This document shows positions 29,241 to 39,939 of a DNA stretch of 64,000 nucleotides, piece after piece. This DNA comes from Diphasiastrum complanatum (Eukaryota; Streptophyta; Lycopodiopsida; Lycopodiales; Lycopodiaceae). The translations under genes were made by a program, and so were the position numbers. The stretch's first letter is position 1; every line of letters starts with the position of its first letter. The notes under the pieces are model-generated. The model searched no databases. It was not told where the DNA came from and saw nothing but the letters and a program-made list of their open reading frames with translations. The stretch covers positions 6,420,873 to 6,484,872 of the forward strand of contig CM055107.1 of assembly GCA_029204225.1 (NCBI GenBank). The letters are read 5' to 3'.

Positions 29241-31022
29241 TGCTACAAAGAAAAGAAAAATCAAGTGAAGGGCTAAAAGAAACAAAAGACCAAGGAAATG
29301 GAGGCCACCTTAGGTGGAGTAGGGATTTGACAGAAGTCCTCACCCACCTTTTGGATAATAAATGTAAACAAGACTTTAGGACCTAGGGGGCCTAAAGATA
29401 CTTTTGACAAAGAGGGCATCTTGGCTAGATTTGGAGGTAGCCAATAAAGGGCTTTAAATGGCACCCCTACACCCTCATGGAAGCCACTTGATGTACTTGC
29501 CAATGGGAATTGGACAAATGAAAACGAAGGTTGGAAGGGCATGAAAATTGGCAAAGCCTCATTTTGAAGGGACACTTGAGATTTACTATAAAAGGAGGCC
29601 ACTTTTTGTGTTAAGATATAGTTGGATAATAATGTGATAGTGAGTTGATAGTTTGATGTGATAGTTTTGATATGATAGTTGAATGCCATGTTCATTGAGA
29701 GTTTCATTATACTTGTTGAGAGTTAGTAGTCTTGAATACTTGTTGTCTTGCCTCATATGAGTGGAGTGAGTTGATTGATTGAATTGTTAGATTGTTGCAT
29801 GTTGATGATTGTTAGGTGAGAGTGAGAGAGTGAGTGTTTTTATCTTGATGAGCTTTGCTTACTATGTGTAATGAGAGTGCTTTGTGTAGGTAGGGCTTGA
29901 TGCTTGCTTGATGAAATAGCCGTTGTATGGTTGAATGGATTGAGCATTGATTGAGGTCTTGTATGTAACGTGTTGGGAAGACAATATTTTTGTGAGTGTT
30001 AGCTATGTGTGGGTTCGTTATTTGTGGAGAGCATGGTTGGATAGTTGGATGTTGAGAGTTGGAAGCCATATTTAGTGTTAGTGGAGAGTTGAAAGTCTTT
30101 TAGGGTTGAGAGTTAGGTAGTTGAGTAATTTTTAAGAGTTAGTGAATTTCTTGTAATAGTGTCATGTTGAGCATGATTAGTAGAGTTGGTTGAAATTGCT
30201 TTGTATTATTGAGAGCTTGCTTGCTTGAGAAGGGCTGTTTGATTGAGTGATAGATGTCAAAAAATGGATTTTATGAGAGGAGTAAGTTTGGATCATGAGC
30301 TGAAGTCTCTTGTTATGGGTGGGTTTTTGAATTCTTACCAAGTTCATAATGAAGAAGTCCACTAGTATTAGATGGATATGTGTATCACTCCTTCCATGCC
30401 ATGTTGAGAGCTTCATCAAATTCTTTTAAAAGGGAAATCATTCATCTCTCACCATTCCCATTCTCAAGGAGTGAAAGGGTTCCTTATCATTCTATCTTTA
30501 CCATTGTGAGAAAAGTATGATAAGGAGAGTGTGTGGATTTTTGATTGTAACTGAAAAATGATTGTGTGAGACTTGCATGAGTGATTGAGGAGAATTACTT
30601 TGTTCATTGAGAAATGTTCTCCTAGATGATGAGAGGAGGCATGGTGCCTAAGCCTTTACTTCAAAGCTCTAACTTATCCACGTTTCCTTGTTTTCAGATT
30701 ACCTTCTCATGACCTACGTGTGGATTGTTAGGCACTCTGCTGTATGAGAGAGTTAATGACAATAACTTGTTTTCACTTTGAACTATCCATTGTTGTAAGA
30801 TCTTCATTTGACATAAGCATGAAGGATCCTTTATGAGGTATCTATGAGAATATGAAATGATGTTGCATCATCAGTTGGGAACAACTTTGAGAGGCCTTTG
30901 ATCACTCAGAGAATCAGTTCACAGCCTAATGCATAATGGAATTGGAAGCACTATTGCCAGAAGTTCATAATGCATAATGGAATTGGAAGCTGCCTTGTTG
31001 CAAGCCTCACTGCTATGAGTGA
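29241..31022. other. non-coding, strand-asymmetric GT-rich stretch
   Basis: From about 29580 to 30430 the plus strand is dominated by G and T, with recurring GTTGAGAGTT, GATTGATTG and GTGAGAG motifs; C is scarce. No frame with recognisable domains. A small duplication (CATAATGCATAATGGAATTG) occurs near 30920 and 30966. Confidence 0.5.
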
Positions 31023-31403
31023 GTGGCACTTATGAGAGCAGCATTGGATTGGTACTTCAATCAAACTCCTCGAGAACGCAATGATTGGGAAGTAGTGAAA
31101 CCAGCCTTGATTACCAAATTCAAGCCAAGAAAGTTTTTTGAAGATCTATTTTTATTCTTCAGTAAGATCAAAATGGGGAAACGAGAAATGATCAGAAATT
31201 ACATTGAACAAGTTAAGTTATTGTCATGTTTACTCTCAAGTCGAATGGACATAATGTTTAAAGAGTTTATGAGCATAGTGCCTAATGCCAAAGACATTCT
31301 AAAGGAGGATAAAGCAGTCGCTAAGGAACAATTATATTCTGCATCTGATGAGCCTAGCAACAAAGTGCAACATATTGGAACGACATGGGAGAATGACCAA
31401 TAG
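31023..31403 (+). pseudogene. gypsy gag fragment
   Basis: A 126-codon frame with ALDWYFNQTPRERNDWEVVK and PALITKFKPRKFFEDL, then REMIRNYIEQVKLL. This matches the retrotransposon gag domain of plant gypsy elements (G.ALDWY......W..L...F...F.P...E). It stops before any zinc knuckle. The upstream part is missing; an 82-bp duplication follows. Confidence 0.65.
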
Positions 31404-31533
31404 AATATTACTTTGCCAATACAACATAAATTGTATGGAAAAGAAGCCGAAGTAGAACGAGAATGACATGGAAGAATGACCAACAGAATACTTTGCCAAT
31501 ACAACATAAATTGTATGGAAAAGAAGCCGCAGT
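31381..31533. repeat. 82-bp tandem duplication
   Basis: Two copies of a unit with GAATGACCAA..AGAATA and CTTTGCCAATACAACATAAA followed by TTGTATGGAAAAGAAGCCG. It bridges the gag fragment and the short protease-like scrap EAAVLDGDSRLNLIYTKLY at 31525-31585. Confidence 0.8.
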
Positions 31534-31610
31534 TTTAGATGGCGATTCAAGACTTAACCTAATCTATACAAAGCTTTATAAAAGATGGTTCTATGAGCAC
31601 TAAACTAGCT

Positions 31611-32631
31611 CCAGCAAAGACAGAAGTTTTCCAAAGAGAGCACCACCAAGGCAGCAGGTATACTTGACTTGGTACATTCAGATTTGTGGGGGCCTACCCA
31701 AACCAAATCTGCAGGGGTGGCATTTTACTCTATGACCTTTATTGATGACTTCTCATGCAAGATTTGGATTTAATCCTTGAAGCTAAAATCTGAAGCATTC
31801 AAGTACTTCCAGCATTTCAAAGCTTTGGTAGAAGAACATCCAGGAAAGAAGATAAAGATGCTTAGGTCAGACGGTGGCGAAGAGTTCATTAAGACAGAGT
31901 TTGTGGAATTCTGCAAGGCCAATGGGATCAAAAGGCAGCTTACAGCTCCTCATACCCCTCAGCAAAATGGCGTAGGTAGCCGAGAGAAAGAAGCAAACTA
32001 TTGTGGAGTGTGCAAGGTGCATGCTCAAGGCAAAGGGGTTGCCCAACTCCTTTTGGGGCGAGGCAAAATCAGCAAACTGTATTTTCTTGGGATATAGTGA
32101 CGAAAGCAAAGCTTACCGACTTTACGATCTTACTAGCAAGAAGAGGATCATAAGTTGAGATGTGATCTTCGAAGAAGATTAAACACCTCCTATAGAGGAA
32201 CTTGAGATGGATGGTACAAATGAATTTGTGCCAATACTTGATGATCCACATCCATATATTGGGGAGCCTCAGGATGATCATATGAGTAATCAAGAGGAAG
32301 AATCTGAGGAGGCTAGGAAGCGGAAGGAAAGTGGCAAATCTGTTGAGTCCTATTCACCGTCTTCATCACCAACTGCAAGGAAGAAGTTTCCCAAGTGGTA
32401 TTGGCAAGTTGTGCAGGATGGTTTGATATTGGATAAGGGAGAGAGCAACAGTCCAAGGGCTAGAAGGTCTCAAAGGCAAGCTCAGCAGCGTGGACACCAG
32501 GAGACAAACTATGCACTTATGACTACTATTTTGGATTCACAAGATCCACATACATTCGTTGAGGCAGCAAATAAGAAGGTATGGCAACATGCTATGCAAG
32601 AGGAGTACGACCCCATTCTCAAGAATGATAT
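31611..32631 (+). pseudogene. copia integrase to RT-start fragment
   Basis: Integrase core: LDLVHSDLWGPTQTKSAG, MTFIDDFSCKIWI (then a stop), KMLRSDGGEEFIK, APHTPQQNGV, then a frameshift within the glutamate block (ERKKQTIVECARCML in the restored frame). Next GYSDESKAYRLYDLTSKKR, an acidic linker, YWQVVQDGL and finally EAANKKVWQHAMQEEYDPI, the first block of copia RT. It is cut at 32631 by the LTR of the next copia. Stops and frameshifts make it dead. Confidence 0.8.
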
Positions 32632-32933
32632 TGTTAGAAATAAATGGTTATGCTAAAGTTAATCCATAGGTTACTTTGACCCAAAAGGTCGAGATCTGTG
32701 TAACCATGGGTATTTAGTTGTTTAGGCCATCTTAAGTTTGTCTTAAGTTCAGTTGGACCCAATTTTTGTCATGTACTGACTCTGGGTGGGCCTTAGGGGT
32801 CTAATTTGGTTTAGGGGCCCTATCTTGACTTTTGGGGGTGCCCTAACTTCAGTAATTAGGTAGAGTACATACTGGCTTTTTTTGTCACATATTCAATTTG
32901 GCTAAGCATTGCTCTCCATTATTTGTATTGTTG

Positions 32934-33069
<136 letters not shown>

Positions 33070-33149
33070 CTCTTCTCTCTTGTGTCTTGTGGAGATTGAT
33101 TGATAGTTAGATCTTGGTGCCTTGAATCTTGTTTTCCTACATGGTATCC

Positions 33150-33591
33150 AGTTACGAATAGAGCCACAGCTGATCTACAACTAAGCTATGAAAGCATCAC
33201 ATAAGCAAGACTTAAGCTATGAAAGCAGCACATAACCAAGACTTAACCCTAGAAAAGAGGAAAGAGAGAGATTAAGGAGGCTAAAGAGAGAGATCAATAT
33301 CATCAGCTAAATAACAAATGACACAGTTTCCCTACTTATGGCCAAGAGGAAGCCCTAAAAGGAAGCTTCCGGTGGCTAGGGCACAACTGGGAGGGAAAAT
33401 AGTGCGCCCTCCAAGAAGGCCCCCACTCTCCAGTAATATGTCCAAATGGCCTAATAATGAATAATAAGGCCAAAGGCCAACCATATAGTCTAAGTGTCAC
33501 TAATGAGTAAAAAAGGCCCAAGGCCCGCTTATGCATAAAGTAAAGTAAATGTAAATGGACGCGGCGAATGTAATGAGCCAAGTCCATAACT
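33150..33591 (-). repeat. 3' LTR of AG...CT gypsy
   Basis: 442 bp. Plus-strand ends are AGTTACG and CATAACT. The TATA-like box (TATAAG on the minus strand) present in the other LTR is mutated here. Confidence 0.9.
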
Positions 33592-33659
33592 CTCCTTGGC
33601 ACAAAAGACAAAGACCCAACTGCCGAAAAGAAACTGGATCAAGTAGCAGCAAGCCCTGG

Positions 33660-34514
33660 TGCATCAACAGCTAGAACAACATCTGATATAGAGCAATCAA
33701 CAAGTGCAGCAAGAGCACGAGCCTGATCTGCAAGTGATGGTGTATGATAAAACACATCAATAGGCTCCCATGTGGCCTCCTCAATAGGACGACCATCCCA
33801 CTAGACCAAAAATTGAATCCATCGGTGGCGTCGACTATGGTATAGACGAACCTGTAATATAGCAGCAGGTAAAAATGGAAATAACTCTGGAGCAGTAGGA
33901 AACTCAGCATCACAAGGAGCGTCATCCTCAATAGCAGCACGTAATAAACTGACATGGAATACATCACAGACGCGTGTGGAAGCAGGAAGCTGTAAGCGAT
34001 ATGTAACTGGACAAGAACCTCCAAAATGCAATAAGGCCCATAATAACGTGGTGCAAGCTTCTCAGTAGAAGCATGGCCTTGGACAAAATGATGACGTGCA
34101 AACCGTAGACATAGATAAACTATATCTCCAAGCTGAAACTCAACATGGCGGCGATGACGATCAACTGAGGTCTGACAACATGTGTAAATGAGAACTGGCC
34201 CGGGTAATAAGCTCTCAAGCACCTGATAGAAAAGATGCAAGTGAGATAGGTGTATCCTCAGGAGGGAGAGAAATGCCAGACAAAAGAGGTGCATAGCCAT
34301 GAGATAATAAAAATGGGAGACACCTGTGCTGGTACTAACAAAGCTATTTTAGCTATACTCTGCTAAACATAAATCAATCCTTCCTATCCCGATCAGAAAG
34401 GATAGTACGAGGAAATCCATGCAGGCGAAAAATCTTTGATAGGAACAAACATGCACACTGCTCTGTTGTGATAGTACTCGAATTGGTATAAAATGTGCCT
34501 GTTTTGAGAACCTA
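33660..34514 (-). pseudogene. gypsy integrase, second half, with chromodomain-like end
   Basis: Continues the integrase interrupted at 34515/37462 by copia D. On the minus strand it starts RFSKQAHFIPI, then breaks into several frames. 34180-34030 reads DRHRRHVEFQLGDIVYL and KLAPRYYGPYCILEV, the GPY-type block. 34010-33700 reads LPASTRVCDVFHVSLL and RRHRWIQFLV, then WDGRPIEEATWEP, a chromodomain-like tail. Frameshifts and the insertion inactivate it. CCAAGGAG immediately before the LTR serves as a weak polypurine tract. Confidence 0.75.
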
Positions 34515-34519
34515 TCAAC

Positions 34520-35169
34520 TGTGAAAGATTTCAGATCCTTAAGATCCAATCTACTTGAATGATCTTTGGTTAGAAAGAGAAATACACTATTAATCTCACC
34601 AATGTAGAAAAATCAGCATCTACACACAATTTGAGATGCAAATACTAATAGAACTTGATCAAACTTGAATGAAATGATTATTTACTGTTGCTGTCTGTAC
34701 AAAACCAGCAAGCTACTGTATTTCACAAGTGGATATCCAGAAATAGCAAATATAGATCATTCTACACATAGAATTGCAAGCAATCACCAAGATAGTGCAC
34801 CAATGGATAGTAGAACCCAAGAGAACCATGTATAAGCATGAAATGAAATAGAGAAGAGAGAAGATCACTCTATCCATGAGTTACATCCGTTTATAACAGG
34901 TCCAAATCCTATTTGGCCACTTGGCTTTCCCACCAAAATGCTAACCCTACTAATTTTGGGTCTAGATTCAATGTACCCAACTTATTCAAATTGAATCTAC
35001 TCAAACTCGCATTCTATATTTTCCACACTTTCAAAAAGTGTTTAGTCAAATGAAATTTAGACTAATGAACTTTGAAAAGTCAACCTCTAAGTCTAAAACA
35101 AGTTTTGGCCTCAATATGCCAAATATGAAAATATTGCAAAATGTGATGAAATTAGTTGAATCTTTCACA
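34520..35169 (-). repeat. 3' LTR of copia D
   Basis: 650 bp with perfect 8-bp terminal inverted repeat TGTGAAAG/CTTTCACA. The minus strand has GTTATAAACG (near 34890) as a likely TATA box. GAAGAGGGAG on the minus strand (35170-35179) is the polypurine tract. Confidence 0.9.
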
Positions 35170-35229
35170 CTCCCTCTTCAACTAGTTTTAGCATAGACTT
35201 TGATAATACTCCAAGTGAAGTCCTATGCT

Positions 35230-35565
35230 TCATGAACAAGTCTTTTCCCAATGCTTTGGTGAAGATATCAGTACACATTCCCTTGAAGACACATGTTGAA
35301 GCTCCACCTCCTTTGCAATGAGTTGCTCCCTCACAAAATGATATTGTATCTCAATATGCTTGCTCCTAGCATGAAAGATAGGATTGGATGCCAGTCTTTG
35401 GGCTGATTGATTGTCACAAAAGATGATTGGGCTCTCTAAAAAATCCAGCCAGTGAAGATCCTTGATCATCCTCTTGATCCATACCATCTCCTTTGTGCAA
35501 TGTGTAAGAGCTTTGTACTCGGCCTCACTAGATGACAATGAGATAGTGGCTTGTTTCTTTGACAA
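35230..35565 (-). pseudogene. copia RNase H C-terminal fragment
   Basis: A 111-codon frame: SKKQATISLSSSEAEYKAL, CTKEMVWIKRMIKDLHW, FCDNQSAQRLASNPIFHARS, KHIEIQYHFVREQL and ELQHVSS. This is the second half of copia RNase H, with the Glu (SSEAEY) and Asp (FCDNQSA) active-site residues but without the first Asp block. The expected LTKPL ending is frameshifted (SSPKHWEK). RT and integrase are deleted upstream. Confidence 0.85.
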
Positions 35566-35902
35566 TAGAACTTTGATCCATCATAAGAATGATCTTCTTC
35601 TTGAGAATAGACCTCCTTTCAATGATCATGTAATGCTCAAAATAGAAACAACCATAATTGATATAGAGAATAGTGTCCACTTGGGATGCTTCACTATTTC
35701 TTACATCAATTTTACATGTAAAAATGTGACTAGAACATGAAGAATCAATTAGAATGTAAATGAAATGATTCCACCATGCTTCCAACTCTGAACTCTCTGG
35801 AAAAATACAGCAAACAAAAAGTAGATGTGAGTGATCAACTTTTGCTTGCATGTCTCCTCCTCCTTTGTCCTTTAGTGCCATGTATCCACCATGATACTCC
35901 AT
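35528..35902 (-). repeat. module shared with copia E
   Basis: Translated similarity to 54672-55028 in another member of this LTR family (for example KIDVRNSEAS and a following DTI-YINY block), in the same orientation relative to the LTR. I recognise no protein domain; it may be a cis-acting or non-coding module retained by both deleted elements. Confidence 0.6.
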
Positions 35903-35945
35903 GAATGAGCAGTTTCATTTCCATCAGCAAAACCAGCCAAGAATG

Positions 35946-36209
35946 CTAGTACAAATCCAACATCAAAATGATGTTCACCAATGTAGCTACTTTGGTAACA
36001 TTCATCTTTATCATGTGTAGAGCCTTCTTGGCCCTCTTGTCATACCTCAATTGATCTTGTTGTGTTGCTGGTCTCTCCTCCAAACCTACAACAATATCCA
36101 AAACATCATTCATCTCAAGAAAGGACTCCATCCTCACTTTTCACAATGAATAGTTACTTGAGGTAAGCCTATCATTGGCTTCCAACATGACTCCAATTGA
36201 GGTTGCCAT
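35946..36209 (-). pseudogene. copia gag N-terminal fragment
   Basis: From the ATG at 36209: MATSIGVMLEANDRLTSSNY, then SL followed by a stop in place of Trp, then RMESFLEMNDVLDIVVGLEE and RYDKRAKKALHMIKMNV. This is the UBN2-type gag start of copia elements (L.G.NY..W..RM...L......). It ends after about 85 codons where the shared module begins. Confidence 0.75.
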
Positions 36210-36797
36210 GTAGCAATGACCTAATCTTCTCTTTCAACCTGATTCAATGCACAAAGCACTCCTTTGAACAACAACAAATGCTTTCAAAAGAAATCACCAA
36301 GATTTGAAACTATCTCACAAATTCTCTTCTAACACTTATCCAAGCAAATCAACACATAGAATCATGGAATCTTGATCAACCTATGATCTATCCTCAATCT
36401 AATGACTTTTGCCACTTCCTAAGATTAATACACACTCAAATGAAGTCCAGCAACCACACTATCTAGAGATCCAATCAAAATTAGGGTTTTAACAAAATCA
36501 CAAAAAATTGATTATTCCAAATCTACATGCAAATGCTGAAAATTTGATATGCAATCTATAAGCCACCACTTAGGCTGAACCAATGATCCAAAAATCGGCC
36601 AAATCTAGTATGTGAATTCAAAAATCGGAATTGAACAAGTATATTGACCTATTTAGTGTTTTGATCTACAAAAAATACAATCTACAAAAGCAAAAAATCC
36701 GATTTTGGTGTAGAATCCTCTCTAGCATGCTCTAGACTTGATATCTTCACCAAATCTTTGATAGATCTGATTTTCTCCTTCATAACCTGAAACACAA

Positions 36798-36809
36798 GCT
36801 CTGATACCA
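36798..36809 (-). promoter_or_regulatory. tRNA-Met primer-binding site of copia D
   Basis: GCTCTGATACCA, the exact reverse complement of TGGTATCAGAGC, touching the LTR start at 36810. Confidence 0.92.
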
Positions 36810-37457
36810 TGTGAAAGATTTCAGATCCTTAAGATCCAATCTACTTGAATGATCTTTGATTAGAAAGAGAAATACACTACCAATCTCACCAATGTAAAAA
36901 ATCAGCATCTACACACAATTTGAGATGCACACACTAATAGAACTTGATCAAACTTGAATGAAATGATTATGTACTGTTGCTATCCTTACAAAACCAGCAA
37001 GCTACTGTATTTCACACGTGTGTATCCAGAAATAGCAAATATAGATCATTCTACACATAGAATTGCAAGCAATCACCAAGATAGTGCACCAATGGATAGT
37101 AGAACCCAAGAGGACCATGTATAAGCATGAAATGAAATAGAGAAGAGAGAAGATCACTCTCTCCACGAGTTACATCCTTTTATAACAGGTCCAAACCCTA
37201 TTTGATCACTTGGCTTTCCCACCAAAATGCTAACCCTACTAATTTTGGGCCTAGATTCAATGTACCCAACTTATTCAAATTGAATCTACTCAAACTCGCA
37301 TTCTATATTTCCCACACTTTCAAAAAGTGTTTATTCCAATGAAATTCAGACTAATGAACTTTGAAAAGTCAACCCAAAGTCTAAAACAAGTTTTGGCCTC
37401 AATATGCCAAATATGAAAATATTGCAAAATGTGATGAAACTAGTTGAATCTTTCACA
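36810..37457 (-). repeat. 5' LTR of copia D
   Basis: 648 bp, ends TGTGAAAG and CTTTCACA; partner of 34520-35169. Confidence 0.9.
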
Positions 37458-37462
37458 TCAAC

Positions 37463-38653
37463 TACCACCTTACATGAATTGTGACCACGCTGGGTATGGG
37501 GAAGGCCAAGGATAAAGTCCATAGATATATCAGTCCATTGGCGATGAGGAATAGGCCGACTTTGGATCAAACCAGCAGATTTAGCACGGGAGTACTTATT
37601 ACAAAGACAAAAAGGGTAGGTACGAATAAGTACAGCAAGCTCAAATCGAAGAGAGGGCCAATAGAAATGGTCTTTGAGACGAGCATAAGACTTCTGAAAA
37701 CCAAAGTGACCCCCAACAGGAGAGGAATGAGCATCCGACAACAATTGGAAATGGATACCCAAGGAACTAGGAATATAAAGAGAATCATAACGATAAAGAC
37801 GGTTGTCAACAATGGAGTATACCTGATGAGGACGGGATGAAATAGGTGGGGCAGAAAAATCTCCAATGCGATATGGTAAATGCTGAAACATCTGAGAATT
37901 AGAAAAAGAATGGGAACTGACAACCTCAATTGTGAGAGGTTGTGAAGCAGGAAGAGGTGAATCACGGATCCGACTAGTGATATAACTACTAATAAAAGAA
38001 TGAGTGCTGCCAGTATCAACTAAAGCAATATACTCACGACTTGTAATACGTACATGTAACCGAATGGAGCGAGGACCAGGACGCCCTGTCCAAGTAGCAT
38101 AAGCAAGCTGAGCATGGCAAGTAGCAGGAAGTAAATCTGTGGAAGGCTCAGAGAATAAGTCAGACTCATCAGAAATATGAATGTAGATATCGGAATCATC
38201 TGGAGTAGTGCTCTCATGGTAAAAAATAGCAGTAGTAGTAGGGAGAGGCTGACGGCAATAACGGGCAAAATGGTCAGGACTCTTACAATGAAAGCAAAGA
38301 TGCTTCTGCTGAAGGTCAGCGAACTGTGTAGACGTGTAACATCGGACAAAATCAGGTCGAGGAGTCGGAGGACGAGGAGACGAAGGGACAATGGAGAGAG
38401 CTGAAACAAAAGGAACAGGTGCAGGGGTGGACGTAGCGGGAAAAGATGAAACAGAAGGACGGGGCCGGGAGAAGTGGGAAGGAAGGGTGTCAGAGTACTT
38501 ATGCTGTAAAGTACTGGCAAGAGACATCACCTCAACAAGTGTGGGAGGACGGAAGGAAGAAACATCATAACGTAAAGCACCATGAAGCCCAACAATATAA
38601 CGAAAAATAAGCTCAGTGGGTTGTAGATCTGTGAAAAGATAAGAAAGCTCCAT
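37463..38653 (-). pseudogene. gypsy gag-end/protease fused to integrase (RT and RNase H missing)
   Basis: Continuous with the gag frame apart from one stop near 38687. It contains LSYLFTDLQPTELIFRYIVG, a Pro/Ser-rich region, the zinc knuckle CFHCKSPDHFARYC (CX2CX4HX4C), protease LVDTGSTHSFISSYI, and then a direct jump to the integrase. The integrase has a zinc region (GGHFGFQKSYARLKDHFYWP), RPIPHRQWTDISMDFILGLP and GHNSCKVVVD, where copia D was inserted. About 500 codons of RT and RNase H found in ordinary gypsy are absent, yet the frame stays open across the junction. Confidence 0.85.
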
Positions 38654-38686
38654 AAACTGATCTGTATAAGAAGCAAGATCACTGGT

Positions 38687-39364
38687 CTAAGTGAGACTAC
38701 GGAATGTATCACGTTGGCGGTCGAGCCATTGAGGATCAATTATAGCATGACGGAGGTCACGGTGAAAAGTATGCCATAAATGGAGCCCTTCCCGATCAGG
38801 ATCAGCTCTATAAACTTGCCACCACGTGGCGGTGTGTCCATCTAAATGTAAATCAGCCAACTGGATCTTCTGAGGATCAATCTTAGGGTAGATCTGAAAA
38901 TATGTGTCAAGCTTAGCAAACCAATTCTCTAATAAGTTCCCGTCAGAGAATCCGGAATAGGTAGCAAGTTGTACCCTATCATGAAAGTCTCGAGCAAAGT
39001 GTGGCTCAGGAAGTGGGGGACATGAAAAGAAACCAGAAGTCGGGTTAGGTGGAATGAACGGTCCACCACCAGGTTGACTAGCAGAGGAAGATGGAAATCC
39101 AAATGGAGGGGGAGTCCCAAATGAAGGAAAAACAAGAGCTTTACCAGGACCATGAGGCTGTAAAGAATCAATCTGTGACTGCATAGTAGCAAAGCCGGTC
39201 ATAACGATATCAAAGCGAAGAACGAGGCCAGAAAGGGTCTCATCCATGTGACGAAACTGATCGGATAAGGTTTCCTGACTAGTCTCACTCGGGGTAGGTG
39301 AATGTGTCATAATGATAGTGGAAGGAATAGACGAAAACTTGAGAGAGCGAACTCTTGTCGTCAC
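38687..39364 (-). CDS. gypsy gag N-terminal half
   Basis: A 225-codon frame. Residues 20-50 (PSETSQETLSDQFRHMDETL) look coiled; a Gly/Pro/Phe-rich stretch follows. Then the capsid-like domain: YSGFSDGNLLENWFAKLDTY, LADLHLDGHTATWWQVYRAD and LWHTFHRDLRHAI, typical of plant gypsy gag (L.G.A..WW......P..W..F...L). Its stop near 38687 lies in frame with the following gag-protease-integrase frame and may be a single inactivating mutation. Confidence 0.8.
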   Translation of the reverse strand: MTTRVRSLKFSSIPSTIIMTHSPTPSETSQETLSDQFRHMDETLSGLVLRFDIVMTGFATMQSQIDSLQPHGPGKALVFPSFGTPPPFGFPSSSASQPGGGPFIPPNPTSGFFSCPPLPEPHFARDFHDRVQLATYSGFSDGNLLENWFAKLDTYFQIYPKIDPQKIQLADLHLDGHTATWWQVYRADPDREGLHLWHTFHRDLRHAIIDPQWLDRQRDTFRSLT

Positions 39365-39927
39365 CCCAAATTAGGCAGTTAAAATGCGCTGGACAGCCAG
39401 GAGGCAAGTGACAAACTGGAATATCAAACGGAGTCGGAATTTTGTGAAATTTGGTTGAGGGTGGGCGATGGACAACCTACAAACAAGGTGTGAAAAATGG
39501 TTGCGAACGGAGACAAAAACGGACGAAAGTGACAAGTATGAAGCGGTTGGATAGCCTGCAAACAAAAGGGAAGAGAGGGCTGAAAATGGAAGGAGGACCG
39601 CACGAAAGAAATGAGGGAATTGGGCGCTGGAGAGCCTGCAAACAAGCTGGAAATGGGTGATGGAGAGTTGGAACTTGGGCGTCGGAAATAATCTGCCCCA
39701 AAAAGAAAAAAAAATCGGCCGCCAAATTTAGCGGAAGTACTTCCGCTAACTATCTGCTAAAGCTCCGCCAAAGAAATGCTCTGATGGGAGCTGGTGGTCC
39801 TCCAAACTATGTTGAATGTTGTTGAAGCAAAGAGACGAAAGCCTTCAGCAAAGAGAGAAAAAAAATCAGCAAGGAAAATGTTCACCCAATCAAAAAATCA
39901 GATCTGAAATTCAGTAATCAGGAAAGT

Positions 39928-39939
39928 GCTCTGATACCA
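39928..39939 (-). promoter_or_regulatory. tRNA-Met primer-binding site of AG...CT gypsy
   Basis: GCTCTGATACCA is the exact reverse complement of TGGTATCAGAGC and directly abuts the LTR at 39940. This independently fixes the LTR end at CGTAACT on the element's own strand. Confidence 0.92.

Larger units (their letters stand above)
34520..37457 (-). mobile_element. copia D, deleted element, TSD TCAAC, inside gypsy integrase
   Basis: LTRs 34520-35169 and 36810-37457, both TGTGAAAG...CTTTCACA. The 5-bp flanks TCAAC (34515-34519 and 37458-37462) are the target duplication. A perfect tRNA-Met PBS abuts the right LTR. Inside are only the start of gag, a shared non-coding module and the end of RNase H, then a polypurine tract. 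The LTRs differ at about 25 positions by eye, fewer per base than those of its host. Confidence 0.92.

Noticed and set aside
38020-38520. 166-codon Leu-rich minus-strand frame
   Set aside because: Alternative phase of the gypsy gag-protease frame, which has clear zinc-knuckle and protease motifs.
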